Notes: a model not told the origin generated them from the letters alone. Shown: positions 1-6,669, counted from the first letter of the stretch. The stretch: DNA of 8,005 bases from Hyphomicrobiaceae bacterium (GCA_021647535.1 JAKIUO010000139.1:1-8005), one strand, 5' to 3'. Numbers and translations: made by a program.

Positions 1-173
1 GCCGCCGTTCGAACCCCCAGACATCAACCCTCAACGCATGCCCAAAGTTAAAATCAACCAACCGCCGTAAACCCGGCCAATCCCGCTCGCCCAACAAAAT
101 CATCCGGAGTCGGGTGAATAATTGGGGCTAAGTGGTTAGAGTATAGAATTTCATTGGAGAAGAATAACTATAG
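1..173. other. Left edge of window; end of an unidentified neighbour possible
   Basis: No complete gene fits here. Two incompatible readings run off the left edge. On the plus strand, the frame beginning at base 2 is open to a TAA at 68-70 and gives a proline-rich tail (PPFEPPDINPQRMP and on to NQPP). This would be a gene ending convergently toward DUF4167. On the minus strand, an ATG at 103 opens a frame of 34 codons to the edge (MILLGERDWPGLRRL, then VDVWGF). It is preceded in frame by a TAG and has no clear ribosome-binding site. Bases 71-173 have no convincing hairpin plus T-run, so no intrinsic terminator for DUF4167 is visible. I cannot choose between the readings without the sequence to the left. 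Confidence 0.3.
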
Positions 174-761
174 TCACGCTATAATATTATTCTGCTCGTC
201 TTTTTTATCTTCTGTTTTTATTTCTTTTGCTTCAACCGTTTCTTTCGGTTCAGCTTTTACAGCTCTGGGTTTGCGAACGCGAGGCTTGCGCTTGGGCTTT
301 TCTTCGCTAGGTGCGCTTGCTTCCGTCTTGCTGCCATTAATAATCGGCTGTTTTCCACTCCCGGGAATTTCAGCCTCGACGGCCTTTACAGGTGCCGGCA
401 CCTTTTCGGGAACAGCTGCCTTTTCATCCATATTGGACGGCGGACGTGTGCGACGACTATTATTTCGAGGCGCTTTACTGCTATGCTGAGTACTAACCTG
501 CTGCTCTTCCTGCTTGGCCTGAGCGGCTTGAATGATGCGCAGATAATGCTCGGCATGTTGGAAATAATTCTCAGCCGTAACCGTACTTCCAGCTGACAGG
601 GCATCACGGGCCAATGTCAGATATTTCTCGGCTATATGGGCAGCCGAACCTTTTATTTTGACTTCCGGGCCATTTGACTCATAGTTTCTCGACAGGGGAT
701 TGCTGGACCGATTATTGCGCCCACGCCCACGATTTCTACGATTTTGTTGTGGTTGTCTCAT
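174..761 (-). CDS. DUF4167 domain-containing protein
   Basis: This 195-residue protein belongs to a family of unknown function found in Alphaproteobacteria. The conserved block is near the N-terminus. A basic, Gln/Asn/Arg-rich start (RRNRGRGR at 8-15) leads into NPLSRNYESNGPEVKIKG at about 21-38. A predicted helical pair follows at about 41-80, with AHIAEKYLTLARDA and AENYFQHAEHYLRII, the family signature. From about 85 to the end the sequence is low-complexity and probably disordered, rich in Lys, Glu, Ala and Pro, with a strongly basic stretch KPKRKPRVRKPR at 154-165 that resembles an AT-hook. The start is fixed by a GGAGG four bases upstream. There is no signal peptide or membrane segment. 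The RGRGR start and basic tail suggest nucleic-acid binding, but that is inference. The gene often sits next to prmC in this class; here 654 bases separate them, so it may have its own promoter. Confidence 0.9.
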   Translation of the reverse strand: MRQPQQNRRNRGRGRNNRSSNPLSRNYESNGPEVKIKGSAAHIAEKYLTLARDALSAGSTVTAENYFQHAEHYLRIIQAAQAKQEEQQVSTQHSSKAPRNNSRRTRPPSNMDEKAAVPEKVPAPVKAVEAEIPGSGKQPIINGSKTEASAPSEEKPKRKPRVRKPRAVKAEPKETVEAKEIKTEDKKDEQNNIIA

Positions 762-765
762 AAGG

Positions 766-770
766 CCTCC
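766..770 (-). promoter_or_regulatory. Ribosome-binding site of the DUF4167 gene
   Basis: On the minus strand a GGAGG lies four bases before the ATG at 761-759. It is the strongest Shine-Dalgarno match among the genes in this window and supports that start codon. Confidence 0.75.
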
Positions 771-889
771 GCCTTTACTTTCACATTAAACTGCTCAAAA
801 GCAGCAATAACCGAAACCATTCCGGCTATCATCATTGTTAGTGGCATTTAAATTCGAGAAGTTCTCATCTGCGGCGATCTGCTTCTGGA

Positions 890-1264
890 TCACAACTTAT
901 GAAGGGCCGCTCCCCCGTCAGCTCGCAGTATGAGCTGGTTCAACCTCTTGGCTTTTCTGTATAAAGATCTCTTATTATTTATTTCCAGTTTCCCTATCCC
1001 AGACTTGGTTAAAACTGGTTCTCGCAATCAATTTACAAGCCAATCATGACTTAATATTGATTGGGAACAACAAACACCAGAACGTTTCCAGTAATGTTTG
1101 AGATGCAGATGAACCGGCCCAATTGACCTGTTCACAGCTATCCGTTCTTCTGTCTGGCTAAAGTTATCGGTTTGCGCCCCCGTCAGCACAACCAGATATT
1201 TGTCCATGACCGGCTGCTCCATCGCATAAACCAAGGTCTGATCATAAAAGGGTATTGGGCTATT
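890..1264 (-). pseudogene. Possible remnant reading frame split by one TGA
   Basis: One minus-strand frame is open from 1264 to a TGA at 1030-1028 and continues in the same frame to a second TGA at 892-890, giving 78 plus 45 codons. Within it an ATG at 1207-1205 is preceded, nine bases away, by GGAG, giving a 59-residue reading (MDKYLVVLTGAQTDNF...). The part after the first TGA is basic, with RSLYRKAKRLNQLILRAD. The same frame is also open upstream from the end of prmC except for a TAA at 1267-1265. I recognise no family in any part. It could be a decayed gene, a small real gene of 59 residues, or chance. Codon use gives no clear answer. Confidence 0.2.
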
Positions 1265-1340
1265 TTAGCCCCGAAAAATCCCATTTTTATATTTTTGCAT
1301 TTGGCCTGTCAGAGCTGCACTTCCATACATCCAAATGATT

Positions 1341-1376
1341 CGTCTCTTGAGGATTACAATAGCGCTACAAGAGACG
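1341..1376. other. 9-bp perfect stem-loop downstream of prmC
   Basis: CGTCTCTTG at 1341-1349 pairs perfectly with CAAGAGACG at 1368-1376 across an 18-base loop that itself contains the palindrome TAGCGCTA. It begins 39 bases past the prmC stop codon in the direction of transcription. No T-run follows on either strand, so it does not look like a standard intrinsic terminator. It may act as a 3' RNA-stabilising hairpin, part of a Rho-dependent end, or a protein-binding site. Confidence 0.45.
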
Positions 1377-1415
1377 GTTGTACAAGCATATTCTTTTGGC
1401 AGGGTGTAAACCAGT

Positions 1416-2357
1416 TTAATCCTGATGACAATCCTCTTTTTCCGCACGAAAAGCCAGACATCTGATCCATCCAGCCAAATCCCTGAAGCGACCATCCGGT
1501 GTCCCGGCAGGTTTGTAACCGGCCTGTAAAAACAGCTCACTTACCGCCTGCTCTTGCCCCTCTCCAATCTCGAAAACCGCCAGCCCCCTGCTTTTCAAAA
1601 CCTTGCTCAGCTGAGGGATGATTTTCTGGTACGGGTCGAGCCCTTTTTCCCCACCATCCAGCGCCAGACGAGGGTCAAATTTTGCAACCTCTGGCGCGAG
1701 CCCATCAATCTGCTCGGCTGGTATATAAGGCGGGTTACAAATCACCAGATCAAAGCGCTCCTCGCCCTCTTCAAACACATCCAGCCAATCGCCTTCCCGG
1801 AACTCAACACGGTCGGCACAGCGCAGTTTCCAGGCGTTTTTTGACGCGATTTGCAAAGCCTGCGGGCTGATATCAACACCCATTCCCCTGGCGTGAGGCA
1901 ACTCCAGCAACAGGGAAATCAGCAAGGCACCAGAGCCCGTTCCCAAGTCAAGAATGCTTAATTCGGAGCCGCTGTCGCTCGCTTGCGCGGCTTGCGCTTC
2001 CAGCAATTCGAGTGCCGTTTCAATCAGTGTTTCGCTATCGGGACGCGGGTCAAGCGTATGTTCACCAAGCCCGAAATCATGCTTCCAGAAGGAGCGCACC
2101 CCAAGGATCCGTGATACCGGTTCGCCCGCCATGCGCCGGGTCAGACGCTGGGCGATTTCATTGAGCTCTTGCTCACTCAACAAGCGATCCGGCTCGATAA
2201 AATAGGCCGCGCCCTTAAAGCCCAGCGCATCGGAAATCATCAATCGCGCATCCAGTTCAGGCGTATCGACACCGACTTTTTCCAGCACCCTAATGACATT
2301 TCGGCAACAGGCGCGCAGATGTGTGGGAGCAGCGTCTTCAGTCATTTGGAGACTCAT
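1416..2357 (-). CDS. prmC: Peptide chain release factor N5-glutamine methyltransferase
   Basis: PrmC (HemK) transfers a methyl group from S-adenosylmethionine to the glutamine of the GGQ motif in release factors, which raises their termination efficiency. It is cytoplasmic. The 313-residue protein has an N-terminal helical release-factor-binding domain (about 10-90), the family motif DPRPDSETL at 103-111, a Rossmann-fold methyltransferase domain with the SAM loop ILDLGTGSGA at 135-144, an acidic VDIS at 161-164, and the NPPY catalytic motif at 208-211. All key motifs are intact. An Ala/Gln/Ser-rich insertion lies at about 121-133. The start at 2357 lies inside the end of prfA, giving a 20-base overlap. 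A second ATG at 2345 would give an 8-base overlap and a protein four residues shorter. Neither has a clear Shine-Dalgarno, which fits translational coupling to prfA, the gene for its substrate. Confidence 0.96.
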   Translation of the reverse strand: MSLQMTEDAAPTHLRACCRNVIRVLEKVGVDTPELDARLMISDALGFKGAAYFIEPDRLLSEQELNEIAQRLTRRMAGEPVSRILGVRSFWKHDFGLGEHTLDPRPDSETLIETALELLEAQAAQASDSGSELSILDLGTGSGALLISLLLELPHARGMGVDISPQALQIASKNAWKLRCADRVEFREGDWLDVFEEGEERFDLVICNPPYIPAEQIDGLAPEVAKFDPRLALDGGEKGLDPYQKIIPQLSKVLKSRGLAVFEIGEGQEQAVSELFLQAGYKPAGTPDGRFRDLAGWIRCLAFRAEKEDCHQD

Positions 2358-3429
2358 TCATAGCGGCCAGCTGCTCGGCCTGATGCTCGGTAATGAGGGC
2401 ATCCACCACCTCATCAAGACCATCGCCGGCAATAATGGCTTCCAGCTTGTGCAAGGTCAGGCCAATACGATGGTCCGTCACCCGTCCTTGCGGGAAATTA
2501 TAGGTGCGGATGCGCTGCGAACGATCCCCCGATCCGACCTGCCCGCGTCGTTCGGCGGCCCGTTCGCTATCGACCTTCTGGCGCTCCATGTCATACAGCC
2601 GTGACAGCATGACTTTCATGGCCTTGGCGCGGTTTTTGTGCTGGCTCTTTTCATCTTGCTGGGTGACGATGATGCCAGAGGGAATATGGGTGATGCGCAC
2701 CGCACTGTCGGTGGTATTGACCGACTGCCCACCTGGTCCAGAGGCCCGGTAAACATCAATGCGCAGATCACTTTCTTCAAGCTGCACATCGACCTCTTCG
2801 GCCTCTGGCAAAACGGCAACAGTCGCCGCTGAGGTGTGAATACGCCCACCGCTTTCGGTTTCGGGCACACGCTGCACACGATGCACGCCACTTTCATATT
2901 TCATCCGCGCAAAAACGCCCTTGCCCGTCACACTGGCAATGACCTCTTTGAAGCCGCCATGAGCGCTTTCGCTGGCCGACAAAATCTGCATTTTCCAGCC
3001 CTGCAAATCGGCATATCGTTGATACATACGATAGAGCGCCCCCGCGAACAAAGCGGCTTCATCACCACCCGTTCCGGCGCGCACCTCAAGGATGGCGCTT
3101 TTTTCATCGGCACTGTCGCGCGGTAGCAACTGGATTTGCAGATCACGATCAAAGCCTTCGATCTTCTCTTCGAGCTCGTCCTTTTCCATCTGCGCCATCT
3201 CGCTCATCTCGGCATCGGTATCCGGATCTTCCAGCAATTCGTCCAGATCGGCGATTTCCGCCTGGGCGCTTTGCAGTTCCTTGATGATCACGACGATGGG
3301 ATCAAGCTCGGAAAATTCCTTTGACAGCTTGACGAACTGTTCCTGATCAGGGACAGCCGACAACAGATCCTGCACCTGCTGCCAGCGCGCGGCCAAATGA
3401 TCAAGTTTTTCTTTGGGTATGGATGGCAT
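2338..3429 (-). CDS. prfA: Peptide chain release factor 1 (RF1)
   Basis: RF1 recognises UAA and UAG in the ribosomal A site and triggers hydrolysis of peptidyl-tRNA. The 363-residue length is normal. An N-terminal helical domain (about 1-110, very acidic at 63-92) is followed by the codon-recognition region RVQRVPETESGGRIHTS, with the RF1-type tripeptide P-E-T at 189-191 (PxT, not the SPF of RF2). The peptidyl-transfer loop GPGGQSVNTTDSAVR carries GGQ at 233-235. The usual basic region DEKSQHKNRAKAM (259-271) and C-terminal RIRTYNFPQGRVTDHR also match. The start is supported by an AAAGAG five bases upstream. The GGQ glutamine (Gln235) is the expected target of PrmC, encoded by the next, overlapping gene. 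The gene follows the HTH membrane protein after 53 bases with no terminator between them. Confidence 0.98.
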   Translation of the reverse strand: MPSIPKEKLDHLAARWQQVQDLLSAVPDQEQFVKLSKEFSELDPIVVIIKELQSAQAEIADLDELLEDPDTDAEMSEMAQMEKDELEEKIEGFDRDLQIQLLPRDSADEKSAILEVRAGTGGDEAALFAGALYRMYQRYADLQGWKMQILSASESAHGGFKEVIASVTGKGVFARMKYESGVHRVQRVPETESGGRIHTSAATVAVLPEAEEVDVQLEESDLRIDVYRASGPGGQSVNTTDSAVRITHIPSGIIVTQQDEKSQHKNRAKAMKVMLSRLYDMERQKVDSERAAERRGQVGSGDRSQRIRTYNFPQGRVTDHRIGLTLHKLEAIIAGDGLDEVVDALITEHQAEQLAAMNESPND

Positions 3430-3482
3430 AAGTCTCTTTACATTTTTTCCTGAAAAGGGTCCGCAGATAAAACAGGCAAGGT

Positions 3483-4328
3483 CTAGGTCAACAGACCCTG
3501 TATATACGTCATCAGGCTCTGCAGATAAACCACCAGAATCTTTTGTCCCTCGGCAGCCCTTGTCAGTACCAGCGTTTTCAACTGCTCATAGCCCTGCGGA
3601 TCGTTGATCGCCAGCCAGATGACATAGCCTGCCCCCAGCATGATCAGCAATAGCAGCAGCTGAACGAACGCCACAAATACACCATTTTTACGAGGCTTTG
3701 CAACGCCCTGCCGCCTGCTTTTTTGGGCCAGGTTGCCATAGCCCGGCGGAATGGCCCTCATTTGCCCATAATCCGGGGCGTAATTGCCATTTTCTCCTGG
3801 TTGCCCCGGTCCGCCCAGTCCACTGGTTCCGGCCTGCCCACCTGGCCCAGCCTGCCCACCTGCAAAGGGCTGAGGCGGCGCTTGCATCGGCACGAAAGGC
3901 GCTTCAACAGCGGCCTGGTTCACAGGAATTCTGTTCATGACAGCTTCGGCATTGGCCTGCATATTGGTATAAGAGGGATCAATTTCTTGCGTGCGCGGGC
4001 GTTTGGGATGATCCCCTGGCAATTGCAACATCACCCGTCGCATCACCGGATCAGCATCCAGCCCCAGCAATTTTGTATAGGCCCTGATAATCCGGCTGGT
4101 CTCGGTCCAGGGGGGCAACAGGGACAAGTGCCCCAGCTCCAGCAGGCTAATGATTTCAACCGTTGTGCCCAGCTGATCGGCCATTTGACCTTGCGACTGT
4201 CCCGTTGCCTGACGCATTTCACGAAACAGCTCGGCGATTTCTTCATCTGGCGGCAGCTCGGCGATATTGACCACAGCATCCTTGATACTCCGGATGTGCA
4301 GACGCGATCTCTTCTTGTCGTTAAACAT
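3483..4328 (-). CDS. RodZ-like membrane-anchored helix-turn-helix protein
   Basis: A 281-residue protein with three parts. Residues about 30-100 form an Xre/RodZ-type helix-turn-helix: ELFREMRQATGQSQGQMADQ, then LGHLSLLPPW and IIRAYTKLLGLD (80-91), the last resembling the RodZ pattern of LP, aromatic and YxxLLGLD. Residues about 110-215 are a Pro/Gly/Gln-rich, probably disordered linker with a short collagen-like run at 158-181. A basic stretch (SRRQGVAKPRK) precedes a single hydrophobic membrane segment at about 216-241 (VFVAFVQLLLLLIMLGAGYV). Only about 40 residues follow it, so the periplasmic DUF4115 domain of classical RodZ is missing. By the positive-inside rule the HTH should be cytoplasmic. 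RodZ links the MreB cytoskeleton to the envelope, but that role is only a guess here; a membrane-tethered regulator is equally possible. An AGGGG four bases upstream supports the start. It lies 42 bases after ptsP. Confidence 0.8.
   Translation of the reverse strand: MFNDKKRSRLHIRSIKDAVVNIAELPPDEEIAELFREMRQATGQSQGQMADQLGTTVEIISLLELGHLSLLPPWTETSRIIRAYTKLLGLDADPVMRRVMLQLPGDHPKRPRTQEIDPSYTNMQANAEAVMNRIPVNQAAVEAPFVPMQAPPQPFAGGQAGPGGQAGTSGLGGPGQPGENGNYAPDYGQMRAIPPGYGNLAQKSRRQGVAKPRKNGVFVAFVQLLLLLIMLGAGYVIWLAINDPQGYEQLKTLVLTRAAEGQKILVVYLQSLMTYIQGLLT
3833..3862 (-). repeat. 12-base direct repeats (18-base period) coding a GGQAG hexapeptide twice
   Basis: CCTGCCCACCTG occurs at 3833-3844 and again at 3851-3862 on the plus strand. 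The 18-base unit, 15 of 18 bases identical between copies, encodes consecutive GGQAGP and GGQAGT in the linker of the HTH membrane protein. It looks like an in-frame duplication that lengthened a Gly-rich linker. Confidence 0.7.
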
Positions 4329-4370
4329 TTTACCCCTAGCCTAGCCTTGCTTGTCCCTCGAACGATATTA

Positions 4371-6641
4371 TCAAATGCCGGATATATCCAGTTTACGCTC
4401 ACTGGCAAATCTCACAAGGGCTGTGCGTATATTTAATACATTATCACAAAGTAACTGATTAATATAATGGCGAATATCATTGGCGTCCAAACCAAGCAAC
4501 ATAGCCTTTACTGGGCCAATTGCCATGGGAGCCATGGAAAAAGAACGAAAGCCCAGCCCGACCAGCGCCATCGCCTCCAATGGACGAGAGGTCATTTCAC
4601 CACAAATATTAACCTCAACCCCCTGCGCCCGGGCGACTTTCTCTATTCCGGCCAAGGCGTTCAAAAAGGGCAGGCTTAACGTGTCAAAGCGATGGGCGAC
4701 ATTCATGTTGGCGCGATCCACCGCAAACAAAAACTGCATGAGATCATTGGTGCCAATGGAAATGAAATCGACCCGCTTCAACAAGGGTTCAAGCTGCCAG
4801 ATCAGCGCTGGCACCTCTATCATCGTACCAACTCTGATTTTTGCCGGCATCTCGCGCTTGAACTTTTGATGGTGGTCTACCTCGCGATTAATCAGTTCGC
4901 GGGCCTGTTCAATTTCCCAGATATCGGCGATCATCGGCAGCAATATATTTAGATTATTACCACCTGATGCCTGCAACAAGGCGCGGATCTGCGTGCGAAA
5001 AATAGCCGGGCGATCGAGCGCAAAACGAATGGCCCGCCAGCCCAGTGCCGGGTTTTCTTCATGGGCATGGCGCAGATAGGGCAAGATTTTATCGCCGCCA
5101 ATATCGAGAGTTCGAAACACCACCGGGCGTTCCCCCGCCGTTTTCAAGACATTGGCATAGCTTTTTGTGAGCTCATTCAAACGGGGCAGATGCTCGGAGA
5201 TCATGAAATGCAGTTCGGTGCGATAAAGACCGATACTGGTGGCCCCGCTATCATCCAGATGCGGCAGATCAATCTCCAGCCCGGCATTCATGCCCAGCGC
5301 AACCTCCTCGCCATCAAGCGTAATGGCCGGTTTGTCACGCAAGCCTTCATAATAAGCCAGCTGCTTTTTCTGGTGTATGATCTTGTCGCTATAAAGCGCC
5401 ACAACTTTCTTTGGGGGCCGGATATGCACCTTGCCTGAAAAGCCATCAACGCCGATCATTTCACCGGCCTGCACCTTGTTGACAATGCCGGTAACCCCGC
5501 CCACCGTCGCCAGCCCAAGGGCGCGCGCAATAATGGTCACATGGGCCGAAACGCCCGCATCCTCAAGCACCAGTCCAACCAGATGATCGCGGTCATAATC
5601 CAGCAGATCAGCCGGCCCCATGGTGCGCGCCACCAGAATAGAGTTTTCTTTGAGCTCTTCGCCAACAGAAGTCACGGCCAACCCGGCCAGAATGCGCAGC
5701 AAACGGTTGGACAGATCATCCAGATCATGCAGGCGCTCACGAAAAAACGGGTCACTGGAGCGCATCATCTGGGCGCGCATTTCATTCTGGTTGCGCTCCA
5801 CCGCCGCTTCCACAGTAAGGCCCGAAGCGATGCCATCATGCAACTTGTTGACCCAGACTTGATCATGGGCGAACATGCGATAGGTTTCCAGCACATCGCG
5901 ATGCTCTCCGGCCCGCGCCACATCACCTCGTGACAGCATTTCATCAATGCCTATGCGCAAACTGTCGAGGGCCTCTTCAAGCGCCGTCATTTCCATAAAA
6001 GGTTCATCAGCAATCAGCCGGGTGACGGTGACGCGCGGTTCGTGCAAAATCACCTGCCCCAGCGCCACCTTGGGAAACAAGGCAACACCCACAATGCGGT
6101 CCGGCCCGGTACTGACGCTCTGCGAACGCTGCTCCACCAGATCCGACATATCATCAGAGGCAAAAAATTCGGCCAGCACCATGGCCACGGTCTGCATAGC
6201 CTCGACTTCTTCTTCGCTATAGCGACGCCGCGTCATATTTTGCAAGGTCAGCACCCCCAGCATATGACCATTGCGCAAAATCGGCACGCCAAGGAAGGCA
6301 TGAAAGGGGTCTTCACCGGTTTCAGGATGCAGGGAAAAAGACGGGTGCAAAGACGCATCAGGCAGCGCCAGAGGGATGGCCTCGTCGGCAATCAGGCCAA
6401 CCAGCCCCTCGCCGCGCTTCATCCGCGTATAATGAACAGCCGAACGATGCAGGCCTTCAGTGGCGTAAAGCACCAGCGACCCATCCGGGCGACGCAAATA
6501 GATGGAGGACACCTCAGCCACCATATTGGAGGCAATCTGCGAAACGATCTTGTTCAATCGAGCCTGGGCGCTTTCCTTTGTCGCCATAATGTCATGCAGG
6601 GCCCGCAACAATACGCGCGGTGCCCCAATAGGCTCTGCCAT
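4371..6641 (-). CDS. ptsP: Phosphoenolpyruvate-protein phosphotransferase of the nitrogen PTS (EI-Ntr)
   Basis: EI-Ntr takes phosphate from phosphoenolpyruvate onto a histidine and passes it to NPr and then EIIA-Ntr, a cytoplasmic regulatory relay tied to nitrogen and potassium status. The 756-residue protein has an N-terminal GAF domain (about 15-165; GEGLVGLIA and GVLTLQNMTRR), the PTS enzyme I N-terminal helical region (about 183-330), a swivelling phosphohistidine domain with the probable active His367 in AGVSAHVTIIARALGLA, and a PEP-binding barrel with GLYRTEL (471-477), RTLDIGGDK (510-518), GWRAIRF (534-540), IGTNDLMQF (629-637) and the catalytic Cys680 in NICGEM. The GAF domain separates it from sugar-PTS PtsI. 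I chose the ATG at 6641: an upstream ATG at 6737 would overlap lysC and add 32 residues (MMRIIQNLLYG...) outside the family pattern. The gene follows lysC after 28 bases. Confidence 0.95.
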   Translation of the reverse strand: MAEPIGAPRVLLRALHDIMATKESAQARLNKIVSQIASNMVAEVSSIYLRRPDGSLVLYATEGLHRSAVHYTRMKRGEGLVGLIADEAIPLALPDASLHPSFSLHPETGEDPFHAFLGVPILRNGHMLGVLTLQNMTRRRYSEEEVEAMQTVAMVLAEFFASDDMSDLVEQRSQSVSTGPDRIVGVALFPKVALGQVILHEPRVTVTRLIADEPFMEMTALEEALDSLRIGIDEMLSRGDVARAGEHRDVLETYRMFAHDQVWVNKLHDGIASGLTVEAAVERNQNEMRAQMMRSSDPFFRERLHDLDDLSNRLLRILAGLAVTSVGEELKENSILVARTMGPADLLDYDRDHLVGLVLEDAGVSAHVTIIARALGLATVGGVTGIVNKVQAGEMIGVDGFSGKVHIRPPKKVVALYSDKIIHQKKQLAYYEGLRDKPAITLDGEEVALGMNAGLEIDLPHLDDSGATSIGLYRTELHFMISEHLPRLNELTKSYANVLKTAGERPVVFRTLDIGGDKILPYLRHAHEENPALGWRAIRFALDRPAIFRTQIRALLQASGGNNLNILLPMIADIWEIEQARELINREVDHHQKFKREMPAKIRVGTMIEVPALIWQLEPLLKRVDFISIGTNDLMQFLFAVDRANMNVAHRFDTLSLPFLNALAGIEKVARAQGVEVNICGEMTSRPLEAMALVGLGFRSFSMAPMAIGPVKAMLLGLDANDIRHYINQLLCDNVLNIRTALVRFASERKLDISGI

Positions 6642-6667
6642 GGTGCTCTTTCGGGGTGCTCTTTCGG
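6642..6667 (-). repeat. Exact 13-base tandem repeat carrying the ptsP ribosome-binding site
   Basis: On the minus strand CCGAAAGAGCACC is present twice in direct succession, ending immediately before the ptsP ATG. Each copy holds a purine-rich GAAAGAG. The near copy lies four bases before the start codon and is the likely, though weak, Shine-Dalgarno. The far copy lies 17 bases away, too far for normal use. The repeat fills nearly all of the 28 bases between the lysC stop and ptsP. Confidence 0.85.
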
Positions 6668-6669
6668 GT

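Larger units (their letters stand above)
762..1415. other. Gene-poor gap between prmC and DUF4167 with several inverted repeats
   Basis: There is no recognisable gene in these 654 bases. Hand counts of four 60-base lines give 32 to 45 percent GC, against about 68 percent in one line of prfA, so the gap is AT-richer. Visible structure includes: CTGCT/AGCAG hairpin at 791-804; an 11-base palindrome GAGAAGTTCTC at 856-866; CAGCTC/GAGCTG at 919-937; CCAATCA/TGATTGG at 1040-1064; GGGCTA/TAGCCC at 1257-1271; and a 9-base-pair stem at 1341-1376. The 11-mer CCCCCGTCAGC occurs twice, at 912-922 and 1177-1187. I saw no tRNA, tmRNA, SRP RNA or 6S RNA signature. The gap must hold the promoter of the DUF4167 gene unless that gene is read through from prmC. 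No convincing -35/-10 pair stood out. Confidence 0.6.

Noticed and set aside
154..489. Plus-strand open frame of 111 codons with Ser/Leu-rich product
   Set aside because: It lies almost wholly opposite the DUF4167 gene, which has a family match and a strong ribosome-binding site. The frame is a shadow of its low-complexity tail.
890..937. GC-rich CAGCTC/GAGCTG hairpin region considered as a tRNA or small-RNA gene
   Set aside because: No cloverleaf, no TTCGAAT-like arm and no CCA end. The stem is only six pairs.
960..1010. Possible sigma-70 promoter for DUF4167 (CTGGAA, 17 bases, TTTATA on the minus strand)
   Set aside because: Only three of six matches in each box, no better than chance in an AT-rich region.
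1172..1465. Plus-strand open frame of 97 codons
   Set aside because: It runs into the 3' end of prmC on the opposite strand, has no recognised motif, and its first part is the complement of the other weak frames in the gap.
3723..4436. Plus-strand open frame of 237 codons
   Set aside because: It is antisense to the HTH membrane protein and the end of ptsP. The product has no motif, and its openness follows from the codon composition of the real genes.
5535..5560. SAH instead of the usual TSH around the PtsP active histidine
   Set aside because: The histidine itself and the surrounding IIARALG are kept, and this position varies among PEP-utilising enzymes, so it is not reported as a defect.
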